NCBI RefSeq assembly: GCF_022768985.1
Contig: NZ_JALEKL010000008.1
Location: forward strand, 1-64,000
DNA from: Methanosphaera sp.
GTDB lineage: Archaea; Methanobacteriota; Methanobacteria; Methanobacteriales; Methanobacteriaceae
Length of the DNA: 64,000 bases
Direction: 5' to 3'
The notes beneath the pieces are model-generated. The model was not told the DNA's origin and ran no database searches. It worked only from the letters and a program-made list of their open reading frames with translations. Positions 56,501-64,000 of this stretch are shown here, in pieces. Position 1 is the first letter of the stretch. Each line of letters begins with the position of its first letter. A program made the position numbers and the translations under genes.

Positions 56501-58465
56501 GTTACAGAAAAATGGCTTATGAAACTTAAATGTTGTGCATATGAAAGTAGTGATATTGCAACAGTAACACCTGTTTCAAATAAGGCTGGTGCATTTTCTG
56601 TACCTGTTATGAATTATTCAAATTGTATTGCACCTGAAGTTGGACTTAAATCAACAGCAAATATCATAGAAAAACTCAGCTCTGATTCAATTGATACACC
56701 GACAGCTAATGGATTTTGTATGTTTATTAAACGTGAAGTTATTGATAAAGTAGGTCTTTTTGATCTTAACTTTGGACGTGGATATTGTGAGGAAAATGAT
56801 TTCTCAATGCGTGCATTAAATGCTGGATATAGAAATGTTATAGATACAACAACATACATATTCCATAATCATAGTAGTTCATTTGGTGAAGAAAAACTTA
56901 AACTAATGGAAAAAAACAGACAATATCTTGATGCAAAACATCCAACATATAAAGCTAAAATTACACAACTTGTTAATGATGAAAAATATGCTCAAATTCG
57001 TGCAGATATTTCAGATGCATTAAAGCCTGAAAATATAGAAGATTATGATACTAAAAATCTGTTATATGTAATGCATGAAGGAAAAGGTGGAACACTCTAT
57101 ACATCAGTAGATTTAATGCAACATGTATCTGATGAATATAATATTTATCTTCTAACTGCAAGTCGTCGAGATATGAAACTATTTAAGTATCAGAAAGTAT
57201 CTGTAGATGATGGTGGAATTGAAAATGATAGAGAGTTTGAAAAACATCTAAAGCAAATTGAACAATGGGATTTCAAATCAAAATACACAATAGCTGAAGC
57301 ATCAAATCCTGAATTTGAATTAATATACTTTAATGTCCTAAAACAATTAAATATTGACTTAGTTCATACACGTCATCTTGTACGTCATACATTTGATCTT
57401 CCAAGAGTTGCAAATTTAATGGGAATTAAAGTTCTTTTATCATTCCATGATTTCTACTTTGTATGCCCATCACATAATCTTATAGATGATAAAGGTAAAT
57501 ATTGTAATGGTATATGTACACCAATGACAACAGAAGATCCAGATGAAGGTCAATGTAGTGTTATGTTAGGTCTTGGTGTTCCTGTTGCTAAAAGATTTAA
57601 TGAAACATGGCATGAACTTGTCTCTGAGATGTTTGAGAACTGTTCAGAATTTATAACAACATCAAAATCAGCATATGATATCTATACACGAATATATCCA
57701 CAACTTAAAGAGAAGCCATTCCATATCATTGAACATGGACGAGATCTTAAAATACCAGATAATATTGAAATAACAACAGATATAGAAAATGATGATCCTA
57801 TACGTATAGTTGTACCTGGTAATATTAGTATAAGTAAAGGTGCAGATTATGTCTATGATCTTAAAAAATGTGATAAGGATAATAAGATTGAACTTCACTT
57901 TATGGGTGATGTATATGGAGAATATGACTTTGAAAAAGTAGGAGTTGTTCATGGTCGTTATAAACGTTCTGAATTTAATGATATTGTTCATTCAATAAAT
58001 CCTCATTTCATTGGTATTTTCTCGATCTGGCCTGAAACTTACTGTCATACATTAACTGAGGCTTGGAGTAGTGGTGTTCCTGTTTTATGTCAGGATCTTG
58101 GTGCTCCTGGTGAACGTATTAGGGCTAATGGTGGAGGATATCTCATATCATCTGATCCAAAAGAGGCATATGAGCAGATTATCTCATTTAAAGATAAACC
58201 TGCAGAATATGAAGAGATCATGAAGTCTATTGAGGATATAACAATTAAGTCTACAAGGCAGATGGCAGATGAATATCTTAGAATTTATAATAGTAATATG
58301 AAAAATGTATTATATCTTCAAAATAGTAATGATTTGAAATTAAGTAGTGAAGTAGGTAAGCTTTCATCTAATTCATATGTTCTTACCTCTGATGAAAATA
58401 GTATAAAACTTTATATGTATGATGAAATTGAACCAGATTATGGAGAGTTTGGTCGAAATTTTTAG
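53558..58465 (+). CDS. Giant multi-domain glycosyltransferase, 5' fragment of a broken gene
   Basis: This 1635-residue frame should act in the cytoplasm on surface glycan or glycoprotein. Domains in order: about 1-210, repeats of 'HYILKGAQMGYNPS' type common before polysaccharide glycosyltransferases; GT2 domain (224-470, VSIIIPVYNAYEE and LLNSDTIV); a DUF616-like domain (646-855, TAVTGGYDDVIIP, CSFWIDGNFN); a second GT2 (889-1130, TIIIPIYNAYDD, LLNSDTIV); a GT4/GT1 domain (1166-1580, with E-x7-E in PETYCHTLTEAW); then the start of another GT4. The start has AAGGGGAA upstream. It stops at TAG 58463-58465 on a T5 tract; one extra T joins it to the next frame (VGRWNTTQLHG). The stop is therefore probably not natural. 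Confidence 0.85.
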   Translation: MNQDENYTKLSHILKDTKLFNEDYYRKHNQDLPIGEDAAKYYIENNRTQLRCPSQYFHPGWYKNHYEDVKKSNIEPLMHYLLFGQYEDRLYRYAPVDFKKLDIPNKAEVKKYYDTIFNSPLFDINYYLKHNGNIDLEGYDPIVHYILKGAQMGYNPSKNFNTQKYLLEHKTDKLMTNPLYHYIKYGDKITDKKVINEFDKQTGLISKKRYPRGTVKDILEHLEKKVSIIIPVYNAYEETCDCIRSVLLNTDANYELIIINDASPDERIKPLLDSLEGIENVRIIHNEENQGFVKNVNKGMVLAADNDVVLLNSDTIVTPRWLSKMVTAAYSDSTIATATPLSSASDISVPSLGESKDQLFLNKNAYQVSKIDYDSYLESPTGNGFCLYVKRGAIRKLGMFDTIFEKGYGEETDFTSRAHKAGWKNIRVLDVFIYHRRHASFTSEKSNYYKARNKKIIQQRYPEVYDMWDNFVKTPHLQDTLEKIKKNVMPYSNGEKILFVTEMKDSQPVITDEFYKIAEKYDTHILALDKEGMALFIYDGISKFTPIYSNKLMQKSKLDAQRSYFNILVNQRYDLMFIRQFKYYLSYEFSNLNEFIKYAKPLEIKTINEGMYHEDLLSLIEKKLNPIKSLDEIVEDKKNEFSFKDKKVAVYTAVTGGYDDVIIPSVVEEDFDYICFTDNEDFKSDFWEVRYITDSDDLDNIRKARKCKILPHKYLPEYDCSFWIDGNFNTIGSLKDYVKKYYKNNKLLAIEHEERRCIYREAQACIDQNKDSIEKIENQINRYKEEGYPYHNGLVASGILFREHKDSELIDVMNTWYDEVKNYSYRDQLSFNYACWKHNFKFDLSDLYYFKNEYFERLGHTKNKKFDGKLRHLRYDNETKDQILTKLQEPTTIIIPIYNAYDDTQKCIKSVIRNTKLPYELLLINDNSPDERIEPMLRDFEERYENIHVISNPVNKGFVKNVNIGLQYDDNDVLLLNSDTIVTEKWLMKLKCCAYESSDIATVTPVSNKAGAFSVPVMNYSNCIAPEVGLKSTANIIEKLSSDSIDTPTANGFCMFIKREVIDKVGLFDLNFGRGYCEENDFSMRALNAGYRNVIDTTTYIFHNHSSSFGEEKLKLMEKNRQYLDAKHPTYKAKITQLVNDEKYAQIRADISDALKPENIEDYDTKNLLYVMHEGKGGTLYTSVDLMQHVSDEYNIYLLTASRRDMKLFKYQKVSVDDGGIENDREFEKHLKQIEQWDFKSKYTIAEASNPEFELIYFNVLKQLNIDLVHTRHLVRHTFDLPRVANLMGIKVLLSFHDFYFVCPSHNLIDDKGKYCNGICTPMTTEDPDEGQCSVMLGLGVPVAKRFNETWHELVSEMFENCSEFITTSKSAYDIYTRIYPQLKEKPFHIIEHGRDLKIPDNIEITTDIENDDPIRIVVPGNISISKGADYVYDLKKCDKDNKIELHFMGDVYGEYDFEKVGVVHGRYKRSEFNDIVHSINPHFIGIFSIWPETYCHTLTEAWSSGVPVLCQDLGAPGERIRANGGGYLISSDPKEAYEQIISFKDKPAEYEEIMKSIEDITIKSTRQMADEYLRIYNSNMKNVLYLQNSNDLKLSSEVGKLSSNSYVLTSDENSIKLYMYDEIEPDYGEFGRNF

Positions 58466-59376
58466 AAGTTGGAAGATGGAATACCACACAACTTCATGGA
58501 AATGACGTAGTTTATGACTATGATGATGTATTTAATGAAATAATTGAGAAGTTTCATATAGACTTAGTTGTTATTAAACAATTAGATCATCATAGCTTTA
58601 ATGTAGCTAGAATTGCACATAAATTAAATGCTAAAGTTGTATGTCAACTATGTGATTTTAGCTATATTTGTCCATTATTTAGCCGAAGTGCAGATAAATG
58701 TATTTGTAATGGGAACTGTCTTCCAATAAAAATTAAGGACAATATATGTGATAAATGTAATGAAAATATCACACATGAATATAAAGATTTCATAGATGAA
58801 TATAGATCTAAAATTAGTGATATGTTTAGTTTCTGTGATGAATTTATTACATCATCAAACTATGCATATAAGATATATAGACAGGTTTATAATATTCTTA
58901 ATAATAAACCATTTAAGGTAGTAGAGCCTGGATTTAACAAAGTTTTATGTACTTCTAGTAGTGGCATGTTTGATATAAGATGTGCCAATAAGATAAAAAT
59001 TGCAGCTATTATTTATAATAATTTTGATATGCAATTTATCCATGAAATTGAAAAATGTGATGTAAACAATAAAGTTGAAATATATCCAACAAGTCTTGAT
59101 AACTTAGATGTTACTGTTAACTTAAATAATCCTCACTTTATTGGATTGTTTTCACAAATTCCAGTGGTTTATCCATACACTATTAGCAGACTATTTAAGT
59201 ATAGTATTCCTCTTTTATGTCTTGATGGTATAAATTCAATTGTTCCAAAAAGTCTTGGTGGATGTTTCATCTTGCCATCTGATGCAAAAGGTGCATATAT
59301 ACGCATTTGTAAAATATCTGAAAATAAGATACGTTATAATGTTGCACAAAATGAAATTGCAAACATTAGAATTTAA
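58466..59376 (+). pseudogene. Broken middle GT4-like glycosyltransferase domain
   Basis: This piece reads in the frame starting at 58468 (VGRWNTTQLHGNDVV) and is the middle GT4-like unit of the 53558-60673 gene. It ends at 59374-59376, where a one-base shift leads to the next frame. Unlike the units before and after, it lacks the catalytic E-x7-E: the position that reads PETYCHTLTEAW elsewhere is PVVYPYTISRLF here. So even in the full-length gene it was probably not an active transferase but a structural or binding domain. Many cysteines (CICNGNCL, ICDKCNE) could bind metal. The region upstream has no start codon with a ribosome-binding site, so it is unlikely to be translated alone. Confidence 0.7.
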
Positions 59377-60673
59377 TTCAATTAATAATTCTACAGATAA
59401 CACTATTGAGGTATATAGAAATAATCTTAATTTTAATGTTTTATATGTTCTTCATGATGGTGGTGGTGGAGTATTATATGCAATGTATGATATTATACGT
59501 AATCTACCAAGTAATTTTAATGTTTATATTCTCAGGGGTGGTATTGATAAGTTCAGATTATATAAATATAGATCAGGTAGTGATTATGAACTTTCAAGTG
59601 ATGATAGATCAATATATCATAACTTCAAATTAATAAGTGAATGGAATATTAAACATAAATACACAATTAAAAGTGAGAGCATAAGACAATACAGACAGAT
59701 ATACAGACACATACTATTTGAGTATCATATTGATGTTGTTCATATTCATCATTTAATTAAACATACATTTGACATTGCACATATTGCACATGATATGAAT
59801 ATTAAGACAATACTATCAATTCATGACTTCTACTATGTATGTCCATCTTATAATCTCTTTGATGATAAAGGACAATATTGTGGTGGTAGATGTAGCCCTA
59901 TTATGACAAATGATCCAATAAAAGGTCAATGTTATGTTCCAAAAAATATACGACCACCTCTTCTTAAGGAATTTATAGCTCAGTGGAGAGAACAGGTAAG
60001 AGATATGTTTAGTTGTATATCTGAAATAATTGTTCCATCACAGTTTGTATACAATCTATATACTAACTTCTATCCTGAAATTAAGCAAAAGCTTCACATT
60101 ATAGAACATGGATATGACAGTAGTAGTTATGAAATAACACCAGCAGATAACCTGAAAACAAGACCAATACGTATTCTTATACCAGGAAATATTGGATATC
60201 ATAAAGGTGCTTGGTTTATCACCAAACTTAAAGAACTTGATGTTGATGGTAACATTGAACTGCACTTTATTGGTAAATTAAGCAGAGAATATGAACTTGA
60301 AAAAGTTGGTATATATCATGGAGAATATGAAAGAGGTGACTTTAACAAGTTTGTTGATGAAATAAAACCACACTTTATTGGAATATTTTCTATATGTGCT
60401 GAAACATACTGCTACACCCTAACTGAGGCATGGAGTAGTAAAACACCAGTAGTTGCCCTTGATATGGGAGCAGTGGGTGAGCGTATACGCACTAATGGTG
60501 GAGGATATCTACTATCTAATGATCCAAATGTTGCATATCGTGAAATTATAGAACTATCTGGTGATGTTAAATCATATCTTGACATGAAAGATGAAATTGA
60601 AGATATTAAAATTACTTCAACAAGTGATATAACAGGTGAATATGTTGATCTTTACATGAAAAATATAAAGTAA
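59351..60673 (+). CDS. GT4 glycosyltransferase, 3' fragment of a broken gene
   Basis: This open frame encodes a complete GT4-type retaining glycosyltransferase of about 440 residues if started at ATG 59351 (MKLQTLEFNS). No ribosome-binding site precedes that ATG, so I treat it as the 3' part of the 53558 gene. Visible features: VLYVLHDGGGGVLYAM (N-terminal Rossmann-like start), HIHHLIKHTF, LSIHDFYYVCPSYN, donor-binding RILIPGNIGYHKGA and the catalytic E-x7-E in AETYCYTLTEAW, then RIRTNGGGYLLSND. It is very similar in layout to the GT4 unit of the first fragment (residues 1166-1580). It probably finished a surface glycan made by the preceding domains. Confidence 0.75.
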   Translation: MKLQTLEFNSINNSTDNTIEVYRNNLNFNVLYVLHDGGGGVLYAMYDIIRNLPSNFNVYILRGGIDKFRLYKYRSGSDYELSSDDRSIYHNFKLISEWNIKHKYTIKSESIRQYRQIYRHILFEYHIDVVHIHHLIKHTFDIAHIAHDMNIKTILSIHDFYYVCPSYNLFDDKGQYCGGRCSPIMTNDPIKGQCYVPKNIRPPLLKEFIAQWREQVRDMFSCISEIIVPSQFVYNLYTNFYPEIKQKLHIIEHGYDSSSYEITPADNLKTRPIRILIPGNIGYHKGAWFITKLKELDVDGNIELHFIGKLSREYELEKVGIYHGEYERGDFNKFVDEIKPHFIGIFSICAETYCYTLTEAWSSKTPVVALDMGAVGERIRTNGGGYLLSNDPNVAYREIIELSGDVKSYLDMKDEIEDIKITSTSDITGEYVDLYMKNIK

Positions 60674-60783
60674 TTCTTCTTTCATCTTATTTTACCTTTT
60701 TTTTCATTATCTATTAATATTAGTAAAATGTATAAATAGGAATTAATATATATTAAATATAGTATTTATTAATGGAATTATTT

Positions 60784-60801
60784 CCTCGAATTTAATTGAG
60801 G
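60784..60801 (+). other. Small hairpin in a gene leader
   Basis: CCTC and TGAGG-type arms (CCTCGA with TTGAGG) form a five- to six-bp stem, between a TATA box (TGTATAAATAGG near 60729-60740) and the gene at 60862. It may affect translation or be fortuitous. Confidence 0.3.
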
Positions 60802-60861
60802 ATTTTATATTTCATAGGGACGAAAAATTGAATAAATTAATTTTTTTAAATAGTTGATAAA

Positions 60862-61164
60862 ATGAAAGCAATAACAGTAATGTCTTATGAACACTTTATA
60901 GGTGGATTAATAGCTGGTATTATTTCCGCAGTATTCAGTCTTAAAGGTATTCTTCCTATTACAAACTCTGTACTAGGTGTTATTATATCTTTAATTATTG
61001 TTTACTTACTTGGAAAACATGCAGAAAATAAGTTTGGACGTGAAGAAATATCACTCGGTACATGGGTAATGAATGGTGTTGTACCATACTACTTTATTTG
61101 GATGGTAGTTTGGATTCTTCTTTTAAACTACTTACCTGTATTTATACCTGGTGTAGTATTATAG
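60862..61164 (+). CDS. Small membrane protein of unknown function
   Basis: This 100-residue protein has three or four hydrophobic segments: ISAVFSLKGILPI, LGVIISLIIVYLLG and VVPYYFIWMVVWILLLNYLP, with KHAENKFGREE as the likely cytoplasmic loop. I recall similar small membrane proteins in Methanobacteriales but cannot name a function. The start at 60862 could be replaced by ATG 60880 (MSYEHFIGGL); neither has a strong ribosome-binding site. It follows the broken glycosyltransferase and is followed by its own terminator-like C/T signal, so it is probably a single-gene unit. Confidence 0.65.
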   Translation: MKAITVMSYEHFIGGLIAGIISAVFSLKGILPITNSVLGVIISLIIVYLLGKHAENKFGREEISLGTWVMNGVVPYYFIWMVVWILLLNYLPVFIPGVVL

Positions 61165-61177
61165 AAACTTATTTATC

Positions 61178-61202
61178 CACACCCCACTTTTAATCTTTTT
61201 TT
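61178..61202 (+). terminator. C-run plus T-tract terminator candidate
   Basis: CACACCCCACTTTTAATC followed by seven T after the membrane-protein stop codon. Confidence 0.45.
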
Positions 61203-61291
61203 AAAATTTTACTTTTTTTTATTTTAGATGAACTTTCTTTTTAGAGATCTTATTTTTTTTTATATTATTTCATGGGAGATATTGAAAATTT

Positions 61292-62728
61292 ATGTGTTCT
61301 ATAGTTGGTATTAATGGAAAATTTAGTTGTAGTGATGTTGAAGTTATGCTTGAAACTCTAAAGCATAGAGGACCTGATGGATATGGAATTTATACAGATG
61401 GTAATATATACTACAACTGTTTTGATGATATAAATAGTTGTGATGATGGATTTATTATGGCTCATAACTTACTTTCTATTGTTGGTGATGTAAAACTTCA
61501 ACCATTTAAGTGTGGTGATCTTACAATAGTTGCAAATGCTGAGTTATACAATTATAAACAGCTTATAGATGATTTTAATTTAGATATTGATGCTAGTAGC
61601 TGTTCTGATTGTGAAATTATTGTTGAAATTATTGAAAGAAATTATAATGGTAATCTTTATGATGCTGTGATAAAATCTATTGATGTTTTTGATGGTGATT
61701 ATGCATTTGCTATTACTGATGGATGTGACTATATTGTTATGCGTGACAATTATGGAATTAAGCCACTATATTATGGATGTAACAGTGATAAATTTGCATT
61801 TGCATCAGAGCAGAAAGCATTAAAAAGCATTGGCATAACAGATATTGAAAATCTTAACCCACGATGTATGATATATAATGATAAAATCATAAAATATAGA
61901 AGTGAACCCAAACGTGACATATTCTATGATGACTACAACACGGCAGTAGAAGATCTTAAAGATGCACTAACACAATCAGTAGCAAAACGTGTTGAAGATC
62001 TTGAAAGTGTTGCAGTACTGTTTTCTGCTGGTGTTGATAGTAGTATTGTTGTTCAAATACTAAAAAATCTAGAAAAAGACATACAACTCTACACAGTAGG
62101 TGTTGAAAATAGTCAAGACTTAAAAGTTGCACGAAATGTAGCAAGCGATATGCACCTGCCCCTTAATGAATGGGTAATAGACCAGGAAGTTGTAGAAAAC
62201 TACTTCTATGATACAATAGATACAATAGAAAGTAATAATATCATGAAAATAGGTGTGGGTATGACAATTAAATTAACATCAAAACTTGCACATGATGATG
62301 GATATAAGGTAATGCTAACAGGACAGGGTGCTGATGAACTATTTGCAGGATACAACCGTTATGCAAAAAAATACGACACACCAGATTTACTATATCAAGA
62401 ACTTGAATGTGACCTTAATAACATCTATAATGTAAATCTTGAACGTGATGATAAATCAGCAATGTCAAACTCTGTAGAACTTAGAGTACCATTTCTAGAT
62501 TTTAATGTTGTAGATGTAGCAGTACAGATGCCATATAACTACCTGATACATTCAAATGATGATAAGATACGAAAACATATTCTTCGTGATGTAGCCCTAA
62601 AACTTGGATTACCAGAAGATGTTGCAAAACGTCCAAAAAAGGCTGCACAATATGCAACAGGTATTGATAAAACAATACGAAAAAAACTACTAAAAAAGGA
62701 TGAATATAGAAAACTTATTGAAAACTAG
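61292..62728 (+). CDS. asnB: Asparagine synthase (glutamine-hydrolysing)
   Basis: This enzyme makes asparagine from aspartate using glutamine nitrogen and ATP. The 478 residues begin MCSIVGINGK, with Cys2 as the glutaminase nucleophile. HRGPDGYGIYTDG and the AHNLLSIVGD segment are the usual glutaminase features. The synthetase half has the pyrophosphate loop FSAGVDSSIVVQIL and LTGQGADELFAGYNRY, and ends SVELRVPFLDFNVVDVA. It is shorter than E. coli AsnB (about 554) and matches compact archaeal forms. The ribosome-binding site is GGGAGAT. It precedes GatC-like, ACT and homoserine dehydrogenase genes, an order I recall from Methanothermobacter, so it fits the aspartate-family pathway. Confidence 0.93.
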   Translation: MCSIVGINGKFSCSDVEVMLETLKHRGPDGYGIYTDGNIYYNCFDDINSCDDGFIMAHNLLSIVGDVKLQPFKCGDLTIVANAELYNYKQLIDDFNLDIDASSCSDCEIIVEIIERNYNGNLYDAVIKSIDVFDGDYAFAITDGCDYIVMRDNYGIKPLYYGCNSDKFAFASEQKALKSIGITDIENLNPRCMIYNDKIIKYRSEPKRDIFYDDYNTAVEDLKDALTQSVAKRVEDLESVAVLFSAGVDSSIVVQILKNLEKDIQLYTVGVENSQDLKVARNVASDMHLPLNEWVIDQEVVENYFYDTIDTIESNNIMKIGVGMTIKLTSKLAHDDGYKVMLTGQGADELFAGYNRYAKKYDTPDLLYQELECDLNNIYNVNLERDDKSAMSNSVELRVPFLDFNVVDVAVQMPYNYLIHSNDDKIRKHILRDVALKLGLPEDVAKRPKKAAQYATGIDKTIRKKLLKKDEYRKLIEN

Positions 62729-62860
62729 ATAAACTTATTTAAGTAATTTTAAACATAAATATGATACAGTAATAAGTATATATTTTAGATAAAAACTATG
62801 AAGATAACTAATATTTATTAAAACTTAATAATAAAAAAAATTAATAGGAGCATAAATACT

Positions 62861-63076
62861 ATGGAAATTAATCAGGAAGCAGAAAATATATTAAAAAAGT
62901 TTTCAGAAGAACTTGATCAAATACCTGATCTTGAAGAAACACAATATCTCGTAGATAACCTTAATCGTATGCGTGAAGATAAATCTTCAAACTCTGATTA
63001 TGAAAAAATACTACGTAATGCACGTGTTGACAAAAATGGAAGTATAGTATCAGAAAAAGGGAAATGGACAAAATGA
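62861..63076 (+). CDS. GatC-like small protein (tRNA amidotransferase subunit C family)
   Basis: This 71-residue protein begins MEINQEAENILKKFSEELDQI and ends IVSEKGKWTK. It resembles the archaeal GatC-type subunit annotated at this place in methanogens: helical N-terminal half, 'YLVDNLNRMREDK' central segment and a C-terminal 'VDKNGSIVSEKG' strand. GatC subunits stabilise the GatA part of the tRNA-dependent amidotransferase. AATAGGAG lies before the ATG. Its TGA overlaps the ATG of the ACT protein (ATGA at 63073-63076), so these two are coupled. The family match is good by position and length, but no catalytic residues are expected, so I rate it moderate. Confidence 0.65.
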   Translation: MEINQEAENILKKFSEELDQIPDLEETQYLVDNLNRMREDKSSNSDYEKILRNARVDKNGSIVSEKGKWTK

Positions 63077-63561
63077 GATTAAAACTATTAATAGAATTGC
63101 CAGATACACCAGGGCAACTTGTTAATATACTAAGACCACTTTCAGGACTTGGTGCTAATATATCAACAATAATCCATGAACATGATAATCGTACAGCAGA
63201 TGGAAGAATACCTGTACATTTTACAATTGAAGGATCACGTGAAATACTCAAACGTGGACTTGAAGTAATACGTTCAGAGGATGTTAATATAATAGAAATT
63301 GATGGTGTTCTACAAAAACAAAAACAAACACTACTACTTCTTGGAAGTTCTTCAAGTCAAGACATTATGAAGACAGTATATAAGATTGAAGATTTAAATG
63401 ATATAAAAATTACAGGAGTAGATCTTAGTATTGGTAGTGATCTTGAAGAATCAGTATGTAAACTCATTATTGAAACAACAAATAATAAACAATTAGAAGC
63501 AGTTCGTCAAATACAAGAAATTACAGATGAAGATGGACTAGTATTAATTAAGCAAATCTAA
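63073..63561 (+). CDS. ACT-domain regulatory protein
   Basis: This 162-residue protein consists of an ACT domain (residues about 3-75; LLIELPDTPGQLVNILRPLSG, then NISTIIHEHDNR) and a second ACT-like half (about 85-162). ACT domains bind amino acids and regulate biosynthesis. The start at 63073 is preferred over the in-frame 63064 because it overlaps the GatC-like stop (ATGA). It lies directly before homoserine dehydrogenase with 18 bases between, so it probably senses an aspartate-family amino acid such as threonine or methionine; that is inference. No catalytic domain is attached. Confidence 0.8.
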   Translation: MRLKLLIELPDTPGQLVNILRPLSGLGANISTIIHEHDNRTADGRIPVHFTIEGSREILKRGLEVIRSEDVNIIEIDGVLQKQKQTLLLLGSSSSQDIMKTVYKIEDLNDIKITGVDLSIGSDLEESVCKLIIETTNNKQLEAVRQIQEITDEDGLVLIKQI

Positions 63562-63579
63562 AATAGGGAGTAAAAAAAT

Positions 63580-64000
63580 ATGAGTGTAAATAAGCTTAGA
63601 TTATGTATTCTTGGTTTTGGAGCAGTAGGACAGGGTCTTGCAAAAGTTATCTTAATGAAGCATGATGAACTTATTGAAAGATATGGACTTGACCTTGAAA
63701 TAACAGCAATATCAGACAGTAGTGGAGCTGCAATATGCCCTGATGGAATTGATCCACAAGTTGCTCTTGACATAAAAGAAGAAACTGGTAAAATATCCAA
63801 CTACCCAGACTATGGAGTAGAATCAATAGATGGTATTGGAGTACTAGAGGAATGTGAATATGATTGTCTTGTTGAAGTTACACCAACAAATATTGATGAT
63901 GGAGAACCAACACGCAGTAATATTCTAAAGGCAATGAATGATAAAAAACATGTTGTTACATCAAATAAAGGACCTCTTGCTTTAAACTTTAAAGAGTTAA
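63580..64000 (+). CDS. hom: Homoserine dehydrogenase, partial
   Basis: This is the N-terminal 140 residues of homoserine dehydrogenase, which reduces aspartate semialdehyde to homoserine in threonine and methionine synthesis; the gene continues past the window. The NAD(P)-binding loop is clear (ILGFGAVGQGLAKVI), followed by AISDSSGAAICPDGID, VEVTPTNIDDGEPT and HVVTSNKGPLAL, all typical of the family. AGGGAG is ten bases before the ATG at 63580. It sits immediately after the ACT protein, which fits regulation by the pathway end product, as methanogen homoserine dehydrogenases often lack their own ACT domain. Confidence 0.92.
   Translation, partial: MSVNKLRLCILGFGAVGQGLAKVILMKHDELIERYGLDLEITAISDSSGAAICPDGIDPQVALDIKEETGKISNYPDYGVESIDGIGVLEECEYDCLVEVTPTNIDDGEPTRSNILKAMNDKKHVVTSNKGPLALNFKEL

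Overview
The window looks like part of a methanogenic archaeon of the Methanobacteriales, most probably the genus Methanosphaera or a close relative. It is extremely AT-rich. It encodes a small archaeal histone and a DUF2180 zinc protein. It has the gene order asparagine synthase - GatC-like - ACT protein - homoserine dehydrogenase, which I recall from Methanothermobacter. It carries a family of very large Asn/Thr-rich adhesin-like proteins (ALPs) typical of gut Methanobacteriales. The assignment rests on family knowledge; no search was run.

Layout. Positions 1-1201 hold two short type I restriction specificity (HsdS) genes in tandem on the minus strand, the second cut by the window edge. From 1544 to 49356 there are nine ALP genes, broken by housekeeping islands: nifU-nifS (13886-15557), a zinc-ribbon protein (15828-17720), a PNPOx-like flavoprotein (18011-18424), a DUF2180 protein (19320-19532), a histone (19765-19977) and a MarR-like regulator (33249-33767). 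Positions 49514-53377 hold a hypothetical gene, an RqcH/NFACT gene and a CDF metal exporter. Positions 53558-60673 hold a giant multi-domain glycosyltransferase, now broken into three reading frames. Positions 60862-64000 hold a small membrane protein and the asparagine synthase to homoserine dehydrogenase run.

The ALPs share one plan: signal peptide, right-handed parallel beta-helix of short Asn-rich turns, and in most of them tandem Ig-like modules around a 'FKINGKTLKD'-like core. Three tandem paralogues (20433-33186) also carry a papain-like (C1) peptidase domain with visible Gln/Cys/His/Asn catalytic residues. None shows a C-terminal membrane anchor.

Five of the nine ALP genes are interrupted. 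Two breaks sit exactly on simple repeats: an A9 tract just after the signal peptide (40377-40385) and an (AT)7 tract inside the beta-helix (21428-21441). In both, a change of one repeat unit restores the full frame, the signature of slipped-strand phase variation. Others are single in-frame stops (TAG at 6187, TAA at 42034) or scattered one-base losses (29292-33186) that look like decay. The glycosyltransferase is also broken at a T5 run. The most interesting reading is a variable cell-surface region: ON/OFF switching adhesins and secreted proteases, with a glycosyltransferase that could decorate the surface. This is an inference from reading frames.

Regulatory structure is visible: three TTAAC-N3-GTTAT sites next to the nifS TATA box, an inverted repeat flanking a TATA box between the histone and the first peptidase gene, and a recurring C-run plus T-tract after many stop codons that looks like a terminator.
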